The notes beneath the pieces were generated by a model, which did not search any database, was not told the origin of the DNA, and saw only the letters and a list, made by a program, of their open reading frames with translations. Of a stretch of DNA of 39,160 nt, positions 1 to 9,215 are shown piece by piece. How positions within the stretch are numbered: the first letter of the stretch is position 1; the number at the start of each line of letters is the position of its first letter. The position numbers and the translations under genes are program-made. This stretch comes from Diplocarpon mali (lineage: Eukaryota > Ascomycota > Leotiomycetes > Helotiales > Drepanopezizaceae): assembly GCA_024741835.1 (NCBI GenBank), contig JAENRP010000363.1, positions 2,931 through 42,090 on the forward strand, written 5' to 3'.

Positions 1-220
1 GTGTGTGGAAGTGGAAGTGGATGTGGGTGTGGGTGGATGTGTGTCTGGGTGTGTGGGATGAAGGGAGAGATGACAGCCTGATAGTCAAGGCCTCCAAGGC
101 ATCAGGAGGAGGAAGGGAAGGACTGAGGTCGGCAGAGGCAGCGGGGATGGCCTGAGGGCGGGGAGTTGGAGGGGACTGTATAGATATGATGTAGATGTTG
201 TGTATGTTGATGTTACATGT

Positions 221-270
221 GTGTAAATGTGTGTAAATGTGTGTAAATGTGTGTAAATGTGTGTAAATGT
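221..270. repeat. 10-bp tandem repeat, five units
   Basis: Five perfect copies of GTGTAAATGT lie head to tail, followed directly by a TA dinucleotide run at about 274-293 and three GTATACAT-like units at about 302-325. Confidence 0.9.
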
Positions 271-370
271 GTGGATATATATATATATATATATGTATGA
301 ATGTATACATGTATACATGTATACACGGATATATACATATAAATATATACATATACATATCCATATACAT

Positions 371-485
371 ACCATATACATATACATATACATACCATAT
401 ACATTTACATATACATACCATATACATTTACATATACATACCATATACATTTACATATACATACCATATACATATACATTTACAT
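371..485. repeat. 23-bp AT-rich tandem repeat, about five units
   Basis: The triplet ACC recurs at 371, 394, 417, 440 and 463, a fixed period of 23 bases, within CATATACAT-type sequence. The copies are contiguous, so this is a minisatellite and not a spaced array. Confidence 0.85.
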
Positions 486-1035
486 ATACATACCATATAT
501 ATATCCAACTCGCCCCCCGGAAATCCATGTCGTGGCCAGTCCAAGATGTGAGTGACTCGCCGCACGCCACCTCGGGTCGGGCTCGCGCTGTTCTGGTCTC
601 GTCCGGTTTCGTTGTGGTTTGGGGTCGTCGCGTGCGGCCAGACAAGCAGCCATGCGACCGACCACTTCCAATTCCCATCGAGGAGCGCCGTGGCAGCACC
701 CCGGCCTGCCCTCATCATAAGAGAGCATCCTGCCCCCTCACCTCACACTCTCCCGCACTCGACTCTCCCTTACTCTCGCACCCAGCATCAATCCGAGGTG
801 GAACAAAGTCGTGCAAAGAGAGGAGTCTCCCCCCCCCCCCGCTGCATCGTCGCGTCGCCAGAGCAAGGCTGACAGATCAGGCGTTTATGCAAGGCTGCCA
901 TTCCAATCCCCGAGCGGGGATTGCCGAGCTTAACCACCGCATTGTCCGTGCCAAGCAAAACCTTAGATTCTCCCGCCCCCGGTCCCACGGAATCCGCCAT
1001 CTCACCCATCTCGCGGCAACCCGGAGCACCAGGCC

Positions 1036-2427
1036 ATGGACTTGCGCGGTCAGCGATTCGAGATCGACCTCTCCGACGAGGAGGAGCAGCGCGGCGCTGG
1101 CTCGGGGATGCCCGCGCGTGCGATGCCATCCATCTCGTCACCCTTCGTGGCCGACATCCAGGAGCGCGAAACCGCCCCCCCTTCAGCCCCCAAGATCAAA
1201 GACACATCCTCGGGATTCCCAGAGCACAAGAAGCGCGCGCGGGTGTCCGCGTTCAAGCAACAGCGATCCGGATCCGTGAAATCTGTCTTGGTGGACTCGC
1301 CCAATGCATTCGCCTTACGCCAGGCGTCGAAATCAGCAAACGCCTCTTCCCTGACGCAGAAGACTCTCCACGTCGACGAGGACCGGCGGCGCATAGACCA
1401 GGAAAACACGCAGAGGCTGGCTGCCATGTCGCCAGAAGAGATAGCCGAGGAACGGCAAGAACTTATATCAGGCTTGGACCCGTCCTTGATACAGATGCTC
1501 CTGAAGAGGTCGAATCTGGATGAGGGCCGAGGCGACACGGGAATCGACCCGCCCTCGTCGCAAGCGGCGGCAGCGCGAGACGAGAGGGAAGAGGGGGGAA
1601 AGGGGCATGACAGACAAGATCGAGAGGAACGGGATGAGGGCCAACATCGGAGGACGAATCCGGCATCTGACACAGACGGTACACCAGCACCCGAACCCGC
1701 CGGAAGGCGAATCGACCCGGCCAAGTCGGTCCGCTTCACCGACGACGACTCCGAGCCAGCCCACCCCATCGGCCTGCAATCAGCCTCGGCTCGCAGCGAG
1801 CCCCTCCCTCCCGACGTCCAACCCTCGATCCACTTCCCCTCCGCTCCGCCCGCCCCCGAGCTCGACCCCGCCGACCCCGACTTCCTCTCGAACCTCCACT
1901 CCAAGTACTTCCCCAGCCTCCCAGCAGACCCCTCGAAACTCGCCTGGATGGCCCCCCTGCCCACGGCCGGCTCCCCCGCCGATCAAGAATCGCCCTACTA
2001 CCCCGCGGCTGCCGGCGTCAATGCCAGCGCCCTGCGCTTCGACTTCCGCGGGGGCCTCCTCCCACCACGCATCGCGCGCGCGGTGCCCGTCACGAGAGGC
2101 CTCCACCACCACGGCGAAGCGCCCGAAGCAGCAGGCTACACGGTCCCCGAGCTCGCGCGCCTGGCGAGGTCTGCGTTCCCCGCGCAGCGCTGCGTGGCGT
2201 TCCAGACGCTGGGGAGGCTGCTGTACCGACTGGGGAGAGGGGAATGGGGCGGGCCCGAGAGTGAGATCACCAAGGGCTTGTGGGGGTGTGTGAGAGCGGG
2301 CAAGGTTGTCGAGACGCTTGAGGAGGCTGCGCGAGCCGAGGGCGGCCACCAGGGGAGTCAGACTTACGCCGTGGAGGCTTTGTGGTTGTGGCAGAAGGGC
2401 GGCGGGGAGGTGGTGAAAGCCGAGTGA
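1036..2427 (+). CDS. RBA50: RPAP1/Rba50-like RNA polymerase II-associated protein
   Basis: Single-exon gene of 463 residues. The family helps assemble RNA polymerase II in the cytoplasm and links it to its nuclear import factors. Residues about 112-158 form the RPAP1 N-terminal block, with the signature AAMSPEEIAEERQELISGLD and then PSLIQMLLKR. Residues about 331-402 form the RPAP1 C-terminal block, with LRFDFRGGLLPP, an HHHGEAPEAAGYTVPEL segment and FQTLGRLLYRLG. The acidic start (DLSDEEEQ) is also typical. The middle is charged and proline-rich, probably disordered. The length is close to yeast Rba50 (about 440) and far below animal RPAP1, as usual for fungi. The ATG at 1036 is the first in frame and is directly followed by the conserved acidic segment. 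The gene is strongly GC-rich compared with its left flank. The assignment is firm from two separate signatures. Confidence 0.93.
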   Translation: MDLRGQRFEIDLSDEEEQRGAGSGMPARAMPSISSPFVADIQERETAPPSAPKIKDTSSGFPEHKKRARVSAFKQQRSGSVKSVLVDSPNAFALRQASKSANASSLTQKTLHVDEDRRRIDQENTQRLAAMSPEEIAEERQELISGLDPSLIQMLLKRSNLDEGRGDTGIDPPSSQAAAARDEREEGGKGHDRQDREERDEGQHRRTNPASDTDGTPAPEPAGRRIDPAKSVRFTDDDSEPAHPIGLQSASARSEPLPPDVQPSIHFPSAPPAPELDPADPDFLSNLHSKYFPSLPADPSKLAWMAPLPTAGSPADQESPYYPAAAGVNASALRFDFRGGLLPPRIARAVPVTRGLHHHGEAPEAAGYTVPELARLARSAFPAQRCVAFQTLGRLLYRLGRGEWGGPESEITKGLWGCVRAGKVVETLEEAARAEGGHQGSQTYAVEALWLWQKGGGEVVKAE

Positions 2428-3762
2428 GGCGGGATGTAAAGTCTCGTATGAAGCTGATCTAGACCTGGACTTTCCGAGCTACCCACGCTCGCTTTCCTCC
2501 TCAACCTCCTCTCCTTGGAACGTGCGAAACTAGGGCTAGACTATGTCGCACGAGCCGCACAGGCAATGGTCGTACCGCGCGCCAGGAGAAAACCCCGCAT
2601 CAAAGACTTCCCCGGGATGCAGTCTCCAGTCTCTCCCCCCGACAGCGAGCCCCCGATACCTTTGGGATCACCAGCCTCCGACCGATCCACGCCTGGGCCG
2701 AGAGGGATTCCCGCCCGGTCCCGGGCGAGTACATCCTCGAGAGGAGGCGCCTCGGGAGACAGCGTGCCCTCTGTCCCCTCTGCGCGGACAGGCCGTCGCT
2801 CGCGGGCGGCTCCTGGTCGAGCCTCGGCGGGGTGGAGATGCATCGTCGACAGCGAGGCCGTCGCGCTCCCCCCCTTGCATCTCTCGAGGCCCTCCCGGTG
2901 GCGGGGGGGCGTTGGTGCTCGGCCGCTCCTGGAGCACGCAGGGAGCGGTCGCGAGGCGCCGGTCTTCGTAGGAGAGGTCGGTGTGAGATGTGTCCGTGCC
3001 GAAGCTTTCGAGACGATCTGGCTTGCTTCGGCGCGGGGGGGTTGAGACGTCGCAGTCGAAAAAAGGGGACTCGAGCTCGGCTTCGCTGACTCGGGGAGAG
3101 AGAGTCGGTCCGTTTGGGGGAGACGCCGCGTGCAGGTGCCGAGTCGTCGTCTCCGTGAACGCTCGTTGGACGGACCTTGTCCGAGCTGCGGATGGTCAGA
3201 GCCGCCAGAAGATGGAGCTGGCTGGGCTGGATGGGAATTCCGGGACCAAGATCAACTGGGGAACACCGATATCCGAACTGTTCAGGGGTTGCATTTCCAT
3301 GGAAAGCATATTTACCAGGAAGAGGCTTGGGATCTGGAGATCCCTGCAATTTTACATGCTCGGCTCTGGCCTTCTCGAGTCCCTGGCCCGGTGTCCATGT
3401 ATCGGCCAACCTCCCCACACACTTTGGCAGCGATGAGACAAAAGCCGACAATTCGCTGGATTGAACGGCATCTACTAAGACCAATCACCTCTCGTCTCAC
3501 CACGCCCTCTGCTGAACTTTACCCGCACCCTCCATGTGCTACCTGTCAACCAGTCAAATAAAAGCCAGCATGGATATCATCGCTGTGGTTTCGTCTCGTG
3601 TACTCGCCCAATTCATGTTCTCCGCGCCAAGCGAAGCCAATCAACTCGTCATAATCACGGGAAGTGCTAACCACCCCTCTTCGCTCTCGCTCGGTGACCA
3701 AGAGCCCGTAGATATCTATTTGTACAATATATCCCATCAACCTGCTGCGTCTCCGCACCAAT
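2428..3762. other. GC-rich spacer between two convergent genes
   Basis: This 1.3-kb stretch lies between the 3' ends of the RPAP1-like gene and UBP2. About 2515-3100 is GC-rich and stays open in several frames on both strands (for example 2515-3045 and 2543-2971 on plus, 2600-3484 on minus). None shows a domain, and the overlapping frames look like the product of few AT-rich stop codons. I call no gene here, but a lineage-specific one cannot be excluded. Confidence 0.45.
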
Positions 3763-6700
3763 TCAGGACCAAGATCGTCCGTTGGCATCGAGACAGTCCG
3801 ACTGAATCTCGCCCCATTGCTCTTGATTCCACCCGTTGACAGTTTCGTGCACAGGCTTGGGACGGATATGTCTTGGCTTTACATGCTCCACATGCCGCAC
3901 TTCAGAGCCCTCGTCGTCTTCGGTCGCGTGAATTGCAACATCCATCCGCTCACCCAGTTCCGGCGCCGGGACCGGGATGTCAGGGACTTCGCGACAGACA
4001 ACGTCGACCATCTCCTTCAGCTGCTTCGTGCGCACGTACACAAGGTAGTACGGGGTCCCATCCGCGCCACCGGTTCGTTCAAAGATGCGGTCTTTGTCCT
4101 TGACCTCCGAAACGTGCTCGTCGTTGTACTCGCGCCAGATGGAGTGTTCGGAGTCATAGATGTAGACCCAGTAATGTCCGCCACCAGCCTCGCCGCGGTG
4201 GATGAACACGGCGTGGAGCTTGTACTCGTGCTCGCGCATTTTCGTAAACTGCCGCTTCAGGCTCGCATTGAGAACATCGATCTGCTTGCTGATGTCCTCG
4301 AGCTCGGCCGCGATCTCGGCAATGCGATCCGCCAAGGCTCCTGGGAGCTCTGGAGGGATCTCGATGCCTTCTATCTTTTGCTCCTGAAGGCCCTCAATGT
4401 AGGCCTTGACGGCGATCAGGGCATCTGGCACATTGATATCCTCTTTGGTGTTCTTCAGTGCCTCATGCCTAGCTTCTAGATCACGCAAGTCACTTTTCCA
4501 CTTCCATGTCTCGCGGCGACGTTGCATGGCGGCAGGATCCTCGTTGGCAATGTATCTATCCATGTAAATGGTCTCGAAGAATGGCATGTGGGTACTGTTC
4601 TTCGCGGGCTTTTTGAGGATATTGTCGTAACCAGAGCGCTGAACTTGAATCTGCAGGATCGGGGGAAGTTTGCTGATCGACGCATATTGAGGAGCCTTTC
4701 CTTTCTCAACATCAATCATTTGCTGATCGTAAGTTACATCTAGAGCTTCGTAGATGTCACGTATAACACCTTCCTTACCAGGGTACGCCATGAGGTAAGG
4801 CCACGCTTCCAACTTGGTTGCCGTGGAACTACCTTTCTCAATGTACGTGGTGTTCGTACCGTAAATGGTATCCCGGATAATATCGATCTGCTCAAGGTCA
4901 TCCTCGAAGCCAGTCGGCTTGATAGCACATTGCAACCGATGGGTGATATTTCCCATGACCTCCGTGACATCTTGCTGGGCCCCAAAACTCAAAAGATCTC
5001 CATCACCATCATTGGAAAGGCTGCTATGTCCATTTATAGATATCGAAAGATCAGGTTTATTCCGAGGTGGGATCGGGGGCGGCTTGTCTGGCGCAGAAAG
5101 GCACGTTTCGGGTTCAATTCCTCCATTCGTCATGACAGCGTCCGAATCGGACATAGCGTTAACATTGTCGGAAGGAGAATTGCCCTCCGACCTGGCTTCA
5201 TTCTCACCGTTAGCGGAGACTGGGTCCAGATCAACGAGAGTAGTCTCACTACTGTCATCGGGAGTTTCAACTTTGCCGATAGGATTGTCGACCATCTCGA
5301 TATCCTCCACGACTGACTGCAAAGGGGTTGACGACGTCGAGCGCGGGGGCAGTTGCGGTCCTGAGATAGGGCCATCCATACTTGATGCTATGTTTGGTGG
5401 ACCTGACGCACTACTCGTTGATTTCCGCCGAGCCATATATTCCGCCTTCTTCTCTGGACTCACCAGAGTCAACTCTGCCAGCTGCTTAGTGGGCTTGATT
5501 GAACGATCCGGCGCCGTCTTGAGATTCTCAAAAAGACCACGAAGTTCCTCGACAACTAGGCAATCAGTAAGTTACAACGCAAGAGAGAGCGAAGACATAC
5601 ATTTCTGTGCCGTAACAATCTCATTTTTCTCAACCTTACGGCCTCCCACTCGCTTAACCTCTAGATTCTCGGACGTGAGCTCCATCCGGTAATCCTGAAA
5701 GTCCATTACCATATCCCTAAAGGGCTTGATAGTGTAGAGATATTGAAGTAAGCTGTTTAGATAACATGTGTTACCAATGTTACCAAGCCCAATGGGCTCC
5801 GCCATACTAGCCGGTACATCAGCGTTTGGATCATTCAGCTTTGCTAGCAAGAAGTTACTGTCTCGGGAAATAGCGATTTGTTCCAGCGCTTGAGCATAGC
5901 TAGCCTTTGATCCAGCAGCAGCTCCACTGGATAGGCTCTGGTAGTATGTGAGGATCGTCTCATCTGGGACGTGCGGGCCCGAAGCTCCGATTTGTAGTCG
6001 ATTGTAAGCTTCCTCTGTAGTGATGCCTGATTCCATGGATACTGCAGCCCGCTGCAGACTTAAATCGTTGCCGCGTTTTTTAGCAATAACACGAAGTGCT
6101 TGAGTCACTCTGGATTTATCCATGTCAGATGCCTGTGTGGTGTCAGCTAAACTTCTATTGTTGAATGGTAGCAAGAAGAGACCCACCAGTGCCACAGCGG
6201 AAGCCGCGACAAACTCGGCAGGAGTATCATCGACGACGCACAGAAGCTCGAGAGCCTCTTCGTAGGTGATCGTGGTATCTTTTGCAAGAGCCTCGATCTG
6301 CTCACTATTTCTGTGCTTGGCGATGACGAGGAGAGCAGCCATGGCCTCACTTTTCTGTTTGGGTGCTGAAGCTATACGAGACTTGTAGAGTCCCATCACA
6401 TGGTCATCGCCCTCATTTGTATCTGGCGATAAGCCGAACAAACCGTATGCCTCTTCCAGTGTCTTGAGCCCATATTCGCCTATCGAAACCGCCATAGTAA
6501 CTTTCATTTGCAGGTCCGAACTTGCGCGCCCTTTGGCGATATCCTCTAGACAATCGAAGTAATATGGCTTGTTCGCCGGATCGCACTTGCACTGCCGATC
6601 ATAGGCCCAGCTCAAAAGTTCATCAGTGAAATCGTCGACTGCACCTAGACTCTGAAAGTAAGGATGTTCTTCCTTGGATAGATCAATGGTCCTTGATCTC

Positions 6701-7831
6701 GTTGGGTATTCGAAGTATCCGAGACTACGTTGAATATCCTTCATGGCAGGGATTGCTCTGGCGACAGCTCTCACGTTGACGGCTTGCTGTTCGGCGGGTG
6801 GCACTTGCCCAATCAGCATATCAAGCTCGAGAAGAACATCGTCGATGAAGGCTCGATTATCATCTGTAATTACGGGTAGCTTCCAATAGCCACACATTCC
6901 TTCCTTGGAAAAAGTCAGCATTACTACCTGGATCTGACAAGTACAAAAGGAGCCCTACTTACTTCGGGGATAAGGGCCGGTTCTTTCACTGCAACGAAAC
7001 CAAGATGTTCGAAGATCTCATCACACTCGTCGTCGAATGTCACCACGTATTTCTTATTGCGTTTCGCAATCTTTTTCAGCTGGGTCGGGTCCGTGGCCGA
7101 TTTCGCGTCGCTAAGGTATGATCTAAGATACCAGAACGCATGTAAAGGCGTCGATACATCCTGGCCTTCGTATCTTACAGGGTCTCTTTCTAGCACTCTC
7201 CGCCCACGAATGCCTAGTTTCCGCCTATCATTAATCATTTCCAGAAGGTTTTTTGGAAGGCGTGGTCCCGATATGCGAATCTCGAGAAAAGCAGCACATT
7301 TTTGCCCCGAGCACGCGAACTCGTGAGCTTCGATCAGAGGTTCATGGCTTTTCGGTCCATGCTTCTTGCTATTCCCCTTCCAACTCGTTGAGCCGGTCAG
7401 CTGGAAGTGATGTAGCGGATTGTCCTTGTCGAACTGGCAGCAAGCCACCTGTGAGCCTTTTCGCCAGAAGTCCACAGATAAGGAGAAGTGGCATCGACAG
7501 AGTGTGCAGTATGCAGACACAACATAGTTCGTCTCTTCGTTTGGCTGCTCGTCTTTGGAGACTGGAGCGCGGGTTTGGGAATCGTTTCTCACGAGGGAAT
7601 GGCGGCAAGCACTAGGATGGGGCGCGAAAGGGAGTCCCTTGTTGAAGTGTGGAGCGGGATCTGCCAAAATATTCCTGCCATTCTTCTCCTTTCGCCGAGG
7701 GTCATGGTTCAAAAGGTCAGCGATGAGTCTCGGAGCGGTCTTCCCTACAGATATCACAAACGTTAGTCTTCGAGTCCTCGACTATATAAGAGGATCAGTG
7801 TGCTAGGATTCAAACCTGGTCCCCAATGCAT
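3763..7831 (-). CDS. UBP2: Ubiquitin carboxyl-terminal hydrolase 2 (USP family)
   Basis: Spliced gene; exons in transcript order 7831-7816, 7744-6963, 6903-5601 and 5555-3763; about 1297 residues, near yeast Ubp2 (about 1270). In yeast Ubp2 removes ubiquitin, especially K63-linked chains, and opposes the ligase Rsp5. The USP Cys box reads GNIGNTCYLNSLLQYLYTIK with nucleophile Cys646. The His box reads GGGHYWVYIYD with His1161, followed by WREYNDEHVSEV. The region between the boxes is interrupted by a long low-complexity stretch (about 700-870). The N-terminal part begins GKTAPRLIADLL and has Cys pairs near residue 90. Introns of 71, 59 and 45 nt restore one frame; the last joins TAQK to FVEELRG. 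The first exon holds only 16 coding bases (MHWGP plus one base) before a GTTTGA donor and is the least certain part; no in-frame ATG exists in exon 2 upstream of GKTAPR. Divergent from the NDUFA11-like gene. Confidence 0.92.
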
Positions 7832-8479
7832 CTCGTGGGCATCCATTACGATCGTAAAATTTCGAAGATCTTTTGATACCTATACTCAGCCTTTCTGTCT
7901 GCCGCCTCCGCCTACAAGCTGTCCTGGCGACGGCGTCACCTCCAGCTTCGGCGCTGGCCAGGTGGCTGCTGACCCTGCAGGTAGGTAAGGTAGGTAGACA
8001 AGGTACCTGAGGGTATCTACAGGTAAATAGAGCGGCTTCTGTGTGAGGCCCGCTCAATGCAAAGTCCCCCAGGCAGGCCCGGCGGATAGCTTTAACGATA
8101 CGGTGTAATGAAAGTCGTTGACAAGAGGTATTTTGAGATGGATCGCGCAAAAAAGAAGTGTCCGGCTGGGCACGTTGGACTCTGCCCGAGATGGATGAAT
8201 GTGCAAGCCAGATGTGGAAAAGAAATCACATCAGTAAAATGTACACCTGCATAGACAAGCTAATGTAGAAATCTGAACAGTAGCATTTTACCATCACCTA
8301 CATCGGTGCCTTGATAGTAAAAGTATAGGTCCGTAGAGAGCTTGTAGACAAACTCCCTAATCGGGCTTAAGCGCGATCTAGGCAGGCTCCGCCGCGACCC
8401 GAGCTTCAATTCCCAAGATCCCCAAATTCAACGTCCAGCGAAACTCCAGACCAGTCATCCCGCAGCTGCGCACCTCAAT
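7832..8479. promoter_or_regulatory. Divergent intergenic region UBP2 / NDUFA11-like
   Basis: The 648 bp between the two start codons must hold both promoters. At about 7979-8037 it carries clustered GGTAGGTA-type words (GGTAGGTAAGGTAGGTAG, then GGTACC and AGGTAAATAG). No coding frame with family features is seen. The assignment as a promoter is by position only. Confidence 0.5.
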
Positions 8480-9215
8480 ATGGCATCGGCCAGCGAACAG
8501 TACCACCCAAAAGATACCATCAAGGCGGCCATCCAAGGTACGTTGGTTACCGGCGCGGCTGGAGGATTCATCTCCGCGATTCAGAACACTTTGACGAAGA
8601 GAAATGTGGGCGCATGGGGGGTGTTCACAAGGACCGGAGGCACGATTGCTGTGTTTGGTAGGTCGTACCAGGCAGTGGATCTTTAATTGGTGTCTCGTCA
8701 CTGACGAACATGCAGCTGCCGTGGGCGGTACCTATGAATTTACACGTTTTGCATCAGCCAACCTGCGACAGCGGGACGATAGCTTGAACCCAGCTCTTGG
8801 TGGATTTCTGGCTGGATCTATCTTAGGCCTGAGATGTGTGTATATTCTGGGAATTGGGAATGTGCGTTAATGCTGACTTCACGGACAGCTGGGTCAGCTC
8901 CAGTAATGCTTGGATATGGTGCTTTAGTAGCCGTCGTTCTAGGCACATACGACTACACAGGCGGAAGCTTGACTGGGTTCAAGAAGGATTCTGAGGTCGA
9001 TGAGTTTGAGCGGAAGGAATATTTAAGGAAGAATCGCAGAAGACCAATCGAGGAAACAATTTCAGAATTAGGAGAGGGAAGAGGTATGCGGGCATTTCTC
9101 AGTAGACTGCCACAGACTAACCTCTGTCTCAGGTATTTATGGGCCAGGCTACGACGAGCGAAGAAGAGAAAGAATCAAGGAGAAGTATGGTATCGATGTA
9201 CCAGCAAAGTCATAA
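8480..9215 (+). CDS. NDUFA11: NADH:ubiquinone oxidoreductase subunit, NDUFA11/B14.7 type
   Basis: Four exons 8480-8657, 8716-8835, 8889-9083 and 9133-9215 give 191 residues. It is a Tim17/Tim22/Tim23-fold membrane protein. The glycine-rich helices are GTLVTGAAGGFISAIQNTL, GVFTRTGGTIAVFAAVGGTY, NPALGGFLAGSILGL and VMLGYGALVAVVLGTYDYTG. Fungal complex I has a 21-kDa accessory subunit of this type (homologous to human NDUFA11) in the membrane arm of the inner mitochondrial membrane. The hydrophilic tail, rich in Arg and Glu (YDERRRERIKEKYGIDVP), fits that subunit better than the protein translocases, which lack it. No N-terminal presequence is needed for this family. All introns (58, 53 and 49 nt) have AG acceptors and keep the frame. 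The main alternative is another Tim17-family member. Confidence 0.82.

Larger units (their letters stand above)
1..1035. other. Non-coding repeat-rich left edge
   Basis: No credible gene is seen here. The open frames present read through simple repeats or lack family features. The first 60 bases are G/T-rich, 221-505 is built of short tandem repeats, and 12 consecutive C lie at 829-840. The last 200 bases or so before 1036 are the likely promoter and 5' leader of the RPAP1-like gene. Confidence 0.6.

Noticed and set aside
371..485. Regular 23-bp repeat as a possible CRISPR-like array
   Set aside because: The copies are contiguous without unique spacers, and the genome is eukaryotic.
257..1279. 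340-codon open frame on plus
   Set aside because: It begins inside the TA/ATAC repeats and then runs out of frame through the start of the RPAP1-like gene; repetitive His/Ile/Tyr/Thr composition is an artefact of the repeats.
6924..7757. UBP2 start at 7757
   Set aside because: The first codon there is GTG inside the intron just before the TAG acceptor at 7745; no ATG exists in that frame.
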